Shown here: piece by piece, positions 6,904 through 12,541 of the stretch
How positions within the stretch are numbered: the stretch's first letter is position 1
Layout: every line of letters starts with the position of its first letter
Source: Gammaproteobacteria bacterium
GTDB taxonomy: Bacteria > Pseudomonadota > Gammaproteobacteria > Chromatiales > Chromatiaceae
Direction: 5' to 3'
Assembly: GCA_024644505.1 (NCBI GenBank)
Contig: JAHEHQ010000034.1
Coordinates: 1-12,541 of the forward strand
Length of the DNA stretch: 12,541 nucleotides
The notes under the pieces: model-generated
The model's database searches: none
Seen by the model: only the letters and a program-made list of their open reading frames with translations
What the model was told of the DNA's origin: nothing
Position numbers and translations under genes: made by a program

Positions 6904-7905
6904 TCAAAGGCTTCCGGCGACCTTTTCAGCCAGGTCCATCATCCGGCACACGTAGCCCCACTCGTTGTCGTACCAGGCATAGATCTTCACCTGGGTGCCG
7001 TCGATCACCATGGTGGACGGGGCGTCAACGATGGAGGACCGGGGGTCGTTGAGGTAGTCAACCGAGACCAGGGGGCGTTCCTCGTAACCCAGAATGCCTT
7101 TCAGCTCTCCTTCCGCGGCCTCTCTGAAATAGCCGTTGACCTCCTCGGCGGTCACCGGTCGGGCGGCCTCGAACACGAAGTCGGTCAGCGAGGCGTTGAG
7201 CAGGGGTATACGAACCGCATGGCCGTTCAGCTTGCCCGTGAGCTCGGGAAATATCTTGGTAATCGCCTTCGCCGATCCGGTGGTGGTGGGTATCAGGGAC
7301 TGGCCGCAGGCGCGGGCCCGGCGCAGGTCCTTGTGCCCCTTGTCGACGATGATCTGGGTGTTGGTGATGTCGTGGATGGTGGTCATACTGCCGTGCACGA
7401 TCCCGATCTTTTCATGCACCACCTTGACCACGGGCGCCAGACAGTTGGTGGTGCAGGACGCCGCTGTGACCAGGTGGTGCTCCGCGGGGTCATAGAGATG
7501 GTCGTTGATACCGTAGACGATATTGAGTGCACCTTCGGTGGGGGCGGCAACGATAACCTTTTTCACACCCTGTTCGAAGTAGGCACTGAGAGTTTCCGGT
7601 TTCTTGTGATGCTTGCCGGTTGCCTCGATGACGATGTCGCACTCAGACCAGTCGGTATCGGCGATGCTGGCATTTCCACTGTGACCGACGGCCTTGTCGC
7701 CAACCAGGATCTGTTCACCCTCGGCCCGGCACTCCCGGTCCCAGGTCCCGTGTACCGAATCGAACTGCAGCAGGTGAGCAGAGCAGGCGGCGGTGCCGGC
7801 GATTTCGTTGACCCGCACGAAGTCGAATGCTTCCCTGTTCCAGCCGGCGCGCATGCCCAGCCTCCCCATCCGGCCGAAACCGTTGATCCCGATACGAACA
7901 CTCAT
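6904..7905 (-). CDS. ArsJ-associated glyceraldehyde-3-phosphate dehydrogenase
   Basis: A 333-residue type I GAPDH of normal length. The NAD-binding motif GINGFGRMGR is at 6-15, the catalytic cysteine is C151 in ASCTTNC, the assisting histidine is H178 in TTIHDIT, and NEWGY is at 314-318. All catalytic residues are present, so it should be active. The order next to arsJ marks it as the arsenate-detoxifying GAPDH: it can take arsenate in place of phosphate and make 1-arseno-3-phosphoglycerate for ArsJ to export. The central glycolytic copy is probably elsewhere in the genome. The start ATG at 7905 has an AGAGGA site about 8-10 nt upstream. It lies 27 bp downstream of the thioredoxin-like gene and 2 bp before arsJ, indicating one transcript with coupled translation. 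Confidence 0.93.
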   Translation of the reverse strand: MSVRIGINGFGRMGRLGMRAGWNREAFDFVRVNEIAGTAACSAHLLQFDSVHGTWDRECRAEGEQILVGDKAVGHSGNASIADTDWSECDIVIEATGKHHKKPETLSAYFEQGVKKVIVAAPTEGALNIVYGINDHLYDPAEHHLVTAASCTTNCLAPVVKVVHEKIGIVHGSMTTIHDITNTQIIVDKGHKDLRRARACGQSLIPTTTGSAKAITKIFPELTGKLNGHAVRIPLLNASLTDFVFEAARPVTAEEVNGYFREAAEGELKGILGYEERPLVSVDYLNDPRSSIVDAPSTMVIDGTQVKIYAWYDNEWGYVCRMMDLAEKVAGSL

Positions 7906-7932
7906 TATTGATTATCCTCTGTTTCCGTTGCT

Positions 7933-8169
7933 TTACTTAGTTACCCATTCACGCACCTGATCGGGGCCGGGCAGTCCACCGGCATGGACCAGCTCACCGT
8001 CGATCACAATCCCGGGCGTGGACATCACGCCGTAACTCATGATCTCGGCGATATCGGTGACTTTTTCGAGTTTGATCTTCGATCCTGCCTGTTCAGCTGC
8101 GATCCTGATCAGGTTGGCTGTGGTATCACATTTCTTACAGCCAGGACCGAGTACTTTGATCGTTTTCAT
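7933..8169 (-). CDS. Small thioredoxin-like protein, redox-active disulfide protein 2 type
   Basis: A 78-residue thioredoxin-fold miniprotein (TIGR00412 type). The redox pair is C11 and C14 in GPGCKKCD, near the N-terminus as in the family, and the cis-proline loop is VMSTPGIVIDGELVHAG at about 49-65. Such proteins are commonly found next to UPF0718 permeases and in arsenic clusters, where they may supply reducing power; a direct substrate is not known. I chose ATG at 8169 because an AGGGA site lies about 6 nt upstream and the homologous region begins there; a longer frame reaching 8238 adds only unsupported sequence. It is the first gene of the arsenic module. No regulator gene precedes it. 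Confidence 0.87.
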   Translation of the reverse strand: MKTIKVLGPGCKKCDTTANLIRIAAEQAGSKIKLEKVTDIAEIMSYGVMSTPGIVIDGELVHAGGLPGPDQVREWVTK

Positions 8170-8201
8170 GGTGTTCCCTGTTTTCGGTCGTGAACAGATG
8201 C

Positions 8202-8221
8202 AAATGCCTGTTTCAGCATTT
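8202..8221. promoter_or_regulatory. Inverted repeat upstream of the arsenic module (possible operator)
   Basis: AAATGCCTGTTTCAGCATTT has 6-bp arms around 8 bases. It lies 33-52 nt before the thioredoxin-like start codon and just downstream of an AT-rich TATAAA (minus strand, about 8220-8225), so a repressor bound there could block transcription. No good -35 was found and it does not match a known ArsR site. Low confidence. Confidence 0.3.
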
Positions 8222-8367
8222 ATATAACACAAGTACATCGAGTTTATCCGAATTACTCAGGTCAGGCGCGTTATTGGTAGGGACCTGCATTTTACCTGGT
8301 GGGCATCGTTCCGGGCACCGTAGGCCATCAATCGGCACACTTGCCCTGTAACTCTCTCCCGGATCTT

Positions 8368-8397
8368 TGCGATAATGCTTGTTTGTTTGCCGATAAT
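8368..8397 (+). promoter_or_regulatory. Candidate ubiC promoter, two GATAAT elements
   Basis: TTTGCGATAAT (GATAAT at 8371-8376, preceded by TGC as in an extended -10) is nearly repeated as TTTGCCGATAAT (GATAAT at 8392-8397). Either could serve as the -10 for ubiC, whose start is 27-48 nt further on. No strong -35 is seen for the first. The second has TTGCGA 19 bp upstream. Confidence 0.35.
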
Positions 8398-8423
8398 CGA
8401 CGGTATTTGAACGGGGCAATCCT

Positions 8424-8984
8424 TTGCAAGCCAAGCTAGAACCGAACTGGAGGGAGTGGACCCGCCTGCCGCACGCCCAAGTTCCGGGTGACATGCTTCC
8501 CTGGTTGTATGACCGGGGTTCGCTGACTGCCCGGATCAAGCGGGCTTGCCCTGAGGGCTGTTTTCGGGTCAAGGTCCTGAAGCAGCGCTGGGGGCGGCCG
8601 CTCTATGGTGAGACCAGGCTGCTGGGAATGCGCCAGGGTGGTTGGGCTATCGTGCGGGAGGTTGAGCTCCGCTGCAATGGCGTGCCATGGGTTTTTGCGC
8701 GGTCCCTGATTCCCGCCATCAGCCTGAGAGGGGCTGCACGCCGGCTCTCCATGCTCGGTGAGCGGCCCCTGGGCGAGTTGCTTTTTTCTGAACCCGGTAT
8801 GCGCCGGGGGTTGATACAGGTGGCCCGGCTGCTTCCCCGAAACGGGTTGTTCGAGGCGGCGACGGGAAGAATGAAGCATGCACCCGGTGAGGTATGGGGG
8901 CGCCGCACACTGTTCTATATGGCGGATCAACCGCTTCTGGTCAACGAGATCTTTTTGCCGGATATACCCGAGTTTCCCAAATGA
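8424..8984 (+). CDS. ubiC: Chorismate pyruvate-lyase UbiC
   Basis: A 186-residue cytosolic enzyme that splits chorismate to 4-hydroxybenzoate and pyruvate, the first committed step of ubiquinone synthesis. It aligns with E. coli UbiC (165 residues) through REVELRCNGVPWVFARSLIP at 78-97, RPLGELLF at 114-121 and VWGRRTLFYMADQPLLVNEIFLP at 157-179. R78 and E175 correspond to the substrate-binding R76 and E155 of E. coli. The extra length is partly an N-terminal extension of about 10 residues and partly an insert near 140-155. The start is TTG at 8424, with GGGG six bases upstream; there is no ATG or GTG in frame nearby that keeps the N-terminal region. It overlaps ubiA by ATGA, so translation is coupled. 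Confidence 0.92.
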   Translation: MQAKLEPNWREWTRLPHAQVPGDMLPWLYDRGSLTARIKRACPEGCFRVKVLKQRWGRPLYGETRLLGMRQGGWAIVREVELRCNGVPWVFARSLIPAISLRGAARRLSMLGERPLGELLFSEPGMRRGLIQVARLLPRNGLFEAATGRMKHAPGEVWGRRTLFYMADQPLLVNEIFLPDIPEFPK

Positions 8985-9889
8985 AAAAGACCCGGCCCGA
9001 AGCCAGATCTGCCGACGACCCGACCACAGTGTTTCAGCGCCTGGTTGCCTACGGGTATCTGGTCAGGTTGAATCGCCCGATCGGGATTCTGCTGTTGCTG
9101 TGGCCTGCATTGTGGGCGCTCTGGATTGCGGGGGAGGGCAAGCCCCGGTGGTCCGTGGTCCTGATCTTTATTCTCGGTGTGGCCCTTATGCGATCTGCGG
9201 GCTGTGCCATCAATGATTTCGCCGACAGAAAGATCGATGGGAAAGTGGAGCGAACCCGAGGTCGTCCCCTGGCCACCGGGCTCGTCAGCCCGTCAGAAGC
9301 TATGGGGGTGTTCGTGGCCATGAGTCTGATGGCATTTGCGCTGGTGCTTTTTCTGAACCTGGAAACCGTCCTGATGTCGTTCGTGGCGGTCACCCTGGCC
9401 GCTGTGTATCCATTCATGAAAAGGTATACCCATCTGCCGCAACTGGTTCTGGGCATGGCCTTTGGCTGGGCGGTCCCCATGGCTTACACCGCGTTGACCG
9501 GGACCCTGACGACAGAAGCCTGGCTTCTCTACATTGCCACCGTTATCTGGGCGCTGATATATGACACCGAGTACGCCATGGTCGATCGTACCGACGACGT
9601 AAGGATCGGGGTCAAGTCAACGGCTATTCTATTCGGAGAAAGTGACAGGTTGATGATCGGAATACTGCAGCTTGCCATGCTTGGGCTGATGCTGCTCGTC
9701 GGTAAGAAACTTGAACTGGGCGTTTATTATAATGTGGGGCTTGCTGCCGGTGCCCTGCATTTTCTGTGGCAACAGTACCTCATTCGAAAAAGGGATTCTG
9801 CAGGCTGTTTCCGCGCCTTTCTCGGCAATAACTATTTCGGCATGTTCATTTTCATCGGGCTTGTGGTGGATTTTCTGGTGCCCCGATGA
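8981..9889 (+). CDS. ubiA: 4-hydroxybenzoate polyprenyltransferase UbiA
   Basis: A 302-residue inner-membrane enzyme that joins the isoprenoid tail to 4-hydroxybenzoate, the second step of ubiquinone synthesis. It has the two Asp-rich Mg2+/diphosphate-binding motifs, NDFADRKID at residues 78-86 and DTEYAMVDRTDD at 195-206, and RTRGRPLATG at 91-100. About eight to nine hydrophobic segments are spaced across the protein, as in the family. The start ATG at 8981 overlaps the ubiC stop as ATGA. An upstream in-frame ATG at 8894 would add 29 residues lying inside ubiC and was not used. The paired gene order makes the assignment firm. Octaprenyl or other tail length cannot be read. Confidence 0.97.
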   Translation: MKKTRPEARSADDPTTVFQRLVAYGYLVRLNRPIGILLLLWPALWALWIAGEGKPRWSVVLIFILGVALMRSAGCAINDFADRKIDGKVERTRGRPLATGLVSPSEAMGVFVAMSLMAFALVLFLNLETVLMSFVAVTLAAVYPFMKRYTHLPQLVLGMAFGWAVPMAYTALTGTLTTEAWLLYIATVIWALIYDTEYAMVDRTDDVRIGVKSTAILFGESDRLMIGILQLAMLGLMLLVGKKLELGVYYNVGLAAGALHFLWQQYLIRKRDSAGCFRAFLGNNYFGMFIFIGLVVDFLVPR

Positions 9890-9922
9890 GCTGCAGTAGA
9901 TCCCCGTACGGAGGTCGGTGAA

Positions 9923-12541
9923 ATGCCAGCCCCCGATATTGACCGGAGGGCGTCCAGCCGTTCCCTGGTAAGCGGAAGACACTACCTGGTACTGGGCCTG
10001 ATACTGCTGTTTCTCGTAGGTGCCGCCGTTGCCAGCAGTTATGCGCTGAAGAATATCGAAAAGCAGTTTCGGGAGGCTGCGGGCGAGGTGCTGGATGTCG
10101 TGCTGCAGACCAGCCGGGAGGCCCTGACCATCTGGATCGACGAAAACTTCAAGCGGGCGGAGCGGCGCATCCGGGATCCGGATTTTCAGCTGCTTGCAGG
10201 CCAGCAGATGAAAATTCCCCGGGACCCCGAATCCCTTGCCGACAGCCTTTACCTGATATCACTGCAGACCTTCTTTGCAAATTTCCAGGAGAGGCTGGGT
10301 GGGCTAGGGTTTTCCCTGGTTGATTGGGATTTCAAGAGTATCGCTTCCCAGGACAGGGCTGCACTGGGTCAGGTCCATCCCATAGCGGGATACCGCAGGG
10401 ATCTGCTTGCCCGCGCATTCATGGGGGAGATTCTTTTCGTGCCCCCCCTGCGTGTCAAAGATAGGGCCGTTGCCTATGTACTGGCCCCGGTCAGGGATCA
10501 GGAAACCGGAACCGTGAATGCCGTTCTGGCCATGGATATCGATCCGTTGAGGGAGTTTTCACGCATAACCGAGCAGGGTAGAACCGGCGAAAGCGGTGAG
10601 ACTTATCTGTTCGACTCCCAGGGCCGGATGATTACGGAAAGCCGTTTTACAGATCAATTGATCCGGCTCGGCCTTATCAAGCCCGGCGAATCCACCGCCC
10701 TGTCGCTGCGCCTCACCGATCCCGGCCGAAATCTGCTGGAAACCGAGGACAGCATCCCGGTGGATGACAGTCTTCCACTGACCAAGATGGCAAGATCGGC
10801 CATTCGAGGCCGGAACGGCATGGATCTCGAGGGTTACCGTGACTACCGCGGGGTGCCGGTGCTGGGTGCCTGGATCTGGGGCAGTAACCTGGATATAGGT
10901 CTTGCCACGGAAATCGATATCTCAGATGCCATAGCGGGGTTCTACGAAACCCGCCGGATCGTGGTCGTTGTCTATGTGGTAACCGTGATCCTGTCCCTGC
11001 TGCTGATGGGTGTGATCTTCAGGGTCACACAGCGAGCCAATAAGGCGCTGGCAAATGCCAGGGACCGGCTCGAGGTCAGAGTGCTCGAACGTACGGAAGA
11101 GCTGAAGGCCAGTGAAGAACGCATGTGGGACCTCTACGAACACGCGCCGGTGGCCTATTTTTCTGTCGACCCGCAAACCGGCGCGGTGCTCAAACACAAC
11201 AAGGCTTTCGCGCATCTGTTTGGTTACGATCGGCGAGAATTCAAGGATCTGGCTTTGAAGGACCTCTGCGTGGAACCGGATGGCGCCGAGAATCCAGGCA
11301 CTGCCCTGCTGGCGGCGGCCAGGGCGGGAGAATCCGTTCAGGAAAGGGAGATCTATCTCAGACGCAAGGATGGAGAAAAACTGTGGGGCAGTCTCAACAC
11401 CAGCCCTCTGCTGGCGGGTGGGGGGGGCGCCGGGGAACTGCGGGCCTCGTTGGTGGATATTACGGTACGCAAGGCCGCCGACGCCGAGATACGGCGCGCC
11501 AGGGATATGGCTGATGATGCCAATCGTGCCAAGAGTGATTTTCTGGCCAACATGAGCCATGAGATTCGCACCCCCATGAACGCCATAATCGGCATGTCAC
11601 ATCTGGCCCTGGGTACGGATCTCAGTGGGAAACAGCGCAATTACATTGAGAAGGTATACGCCTCTGCCCAGTCACTGCTCGGCATCATTAACGACATTCT
11701 CGATTTTTCCAAGATCGAGGCGGGAAAACTGGAGATGGAGACGGTCAGGTTCCATCTCGAAGACGTACTCGATAACCTGTCCGGCCTTATCGGCTTAAAG
11801 GCCCACGAGAAAGGCCTGGAACTTCTATTCAATATCGATCCGGAGGTGCCCACCGCGCTCGTTGGCGATCCTTTGAGGCTGGGCCAGGTATTGATCAACC
11901 TGGCGAACAATGCCGTGAAGTTTACGGAGGTTGGAGAGATCATCGTTTCGATCCAGGTTCTGGAGCAGCATGGAAACAGGGTCAAGCTGCGGTTTTCGGT
12001 GGAGGATACCGGCATCGGCCTGACCCGGGAGCAGATAACCAAACTGTTCCGGTCATTCTCACAGGCGGACAGCACCACGACGCGGCGCTATGGCGGTACG
12101 GGTCTGGGGTTGAGCATCAGTAAGCGGCTGACGGAGATGATGCAGGGGGAGATCGGTGTAACCAGTGAACCGGGCAAGGGCAGTGTATTTCATTTCAGCG
12201 CCTGGTTCGAAATCCAGGCGGAAGTCGACAGCGACCTGCTTGTAGTGGCCGAAGACCTGGCCGGAATGCAGGTCCTGGTGGTGGATGATAACCAGAGTGC
12301 CCGGGAGATATTGCAGAAGATGCTGGATGCTTTCGGGTTTCAGGTTTCCGTTGCAGCCTCGGGTGAGGCCTGCATTACCCGGCTGCAGGAATCGAATAAC
12401 GGGTCGGAAGGCATCCGGTTGGTCCTCTTGGACTGGCAGATGCCCGGTATGAGCGGTATCCAGGCCGCGCGCAGGATCAGGGAGGATGACGGTATTCAGC
12501 CGAAGCCGCGGATCCTGATCGTCACCGCATTTGGGCGCGAG
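9923..12541 (+). CDS. Hybrid sensor histidine kinase: Cache sensor, PAS, HisKA, HATPase, receiver (partial, C-terminus off window)
   Basis: 873 residues are visible with no stop before the window end. Domains in order: TM1 about 21-40; a periplasmic Cache-type sensor about 41-340, including GRTGESGETYLFDSQGRMIT; TM2 about 346-366; a short coiled stretch ending in ERTEELKASEER; a PAS domain about 400-510; HisKA with the phosphorylated histidine H546 in NMSHEIRTPMN; HATPase_c with an N-box at 659-664, DTGIG at 695-699 and YGGTGLGLSI at 723-732; and a receiver with the acidic pair D788/D789 and phosphoacceptor D837 in LDWQMPGM. The receiver is cut just after T868, and more receiver or Hpt domains may follow. 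The start ATG at 9923 has GGAGG about 8 nt upstream, 33 bp after ubiA. The ligand is unknown. An 8-G run is at 11420-11427. Confidence 0.93.
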   Translation, partial: MPAPDIDRRASSRSLVSGRHYLVLGLILLFLVGAAVASSYALKNIEKQFREAAGEVLDVVLQTSREALTIWIDENFKRAERRIRDPDFQLLAGQQMKIPRDPESLADSLYLISLQTFFANFQERLGGLGFSLVDWDFKSIASQDRAALGQVHPIAGYRRDLLARAFMGEILFVPPLRVKDRAVAYVLAPVRDQETGTVNAVLAMDIDPLREFSRITEQGRTGESGETYLFDSQGRMITESRFTDQLIRLGLIKPGESTALSLRLTDPGRNLLETEDSIPVDDSLPLTKMARSAIRGRNGMDLEGYRDYRGVPVLGAWIWGSNLDIGLATEIDISDAIAGFYETRRIVVVVYVVTVILSLLLMGVIFRVTQRANKALANARDRLEVRVLERTEELKASEERMWDLYEHAPVAYFSVDPQTGAVLKHNKAFAHLFGYDRREFKDLALKDLCVEPDGAENPGTALLAAARAGESVQEREIYLRRKDGEKLWGSLNTSPLLAGGGGAGELRASLVDITVRKAADAEIRRARDMADDANRAKSDFLANMSHEIRTPMNAIIGMSHLALGTDLSGKQRNYIEKVYASAQSLLGIINDILDFSKIEAGKLEMETVRFHLEDVLDNLSGLIGLKAHEKGLELLFNIDPEVPTALVGDPLRLGQVLINLANNAVKFTEVGEIIVSIQVLEQHGNRVKLRFSVEDTGIGLTREQITKLFRSFSQADSTTTRRYGGTGLGLSISKRLTEMMQGEIGVTSEPGKGSVFHFSAWFEIQAEVDSDLLVVAEDLAGMQVLVVDDNQSAREILQKMLDAFGFQVSVAASGEACITRLQESNNGSEGIRLVLLDWQMPGMSGIQAARRIREDDGIQPKPRILIVTAFGRE

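Noticed and set aside
7219..7911. 230-codon open frame opposite the GAPDH gene
   Set aside because: The GAPDH reading has all catalytic motifs and a proper start; the opposite frame has none.
8170..8238. Longer version of the thioredoxin-like protein beginning at 8238
   Set aside because: The extra 23 residues are not typical of this family, and a good AGGGA site precedes the ATG at 8169.
8298..8325. Short GGTG...CACC repeat upstream of ubiC as a small RNA or riboswitch
   Set aside because: Only 4 bp pair cleanly; no conserved riboswitch core could be recognised.
8894..8980. Upstream in-frame start for ubiA, adding 29 residues
   Set aside because: It lies wholly within the ubiC end and adds residues absent from the family; the ATGA overlap at 8981 is the normal arrangement.

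Overview
The window looks like chromosomal DNA from a GC-rich gammaproteobacterium. The ubiC-ubiA ubiquinone gene pair, a RecG that lines up with the E. coli protein from its first residue, and a HisP-like ABC ATPase all fit this. The gene mix would suit the Chromatiales or related environmental lineages, but that finer placement is inference. No rRNA, tRNA, CRISPR array, transposase or phage gene was seen.

Layout. (1) 1-2348, minus strand: a co-directional run transcribed from right to left. It holds a class I SAM methyltransferase, an MTH1187-type thiamine-binding protein, a YjbQ-family protein (linked to thiamine phosphate synthesis) and a polar amino acid ABC ATPase that leaves the window at base 1. 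(2) 2496-4586, plus strand: recG, starting with TTG. (3) 4630-4718: a short intergenic stretch between converging genes, filled with 7-bp repeats that form a long imperfect inverted repeat. (4) 4720-8169, minus strand: a compact arsenic module transcribed thioredoxin-like protein > ArsJ-type GAPDH > ArsJ efflux permease > YraQ/ArsP-type permease, with very short gaps or overlaps. (5) 8424-9889, plus strand: ubiC (TTG start) and ubiA, overlapping by ATGA, for the first two committed steps of ubiquinone synthesis. (6) 9923 to the end, plus strand: a large membrane-bound hybrid histidine kinase (Cache sensor, PAS, HisKA, HATPase, start of a receiver domain), cut by the window edge.

How the genes work together. 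In the arsenic module, GAPDH can use arsenate in place of phosphate to make 1-arseno-3-phosphoglycerate, and ArsJ exports it. The thioredoxin-like protein and the second permease probably extend resistance to other arsenic or thiol-linked species. No arsR, arsC or arsB gene is visible. The module sits between recG and ubiC in the opposite orientation, which suggests an inserted accessory cassette. The methyltransferase / thiamine-binding / YjbQ run hints at a small thiamine-linked cluster. Most of the window is ordinary chromosome. The best candidates for a second look are the 7-bp repeat hairpin, the arsenic module without a local regulator, the thiamine-linked pair, and a G8 tract inside the kinase gene.
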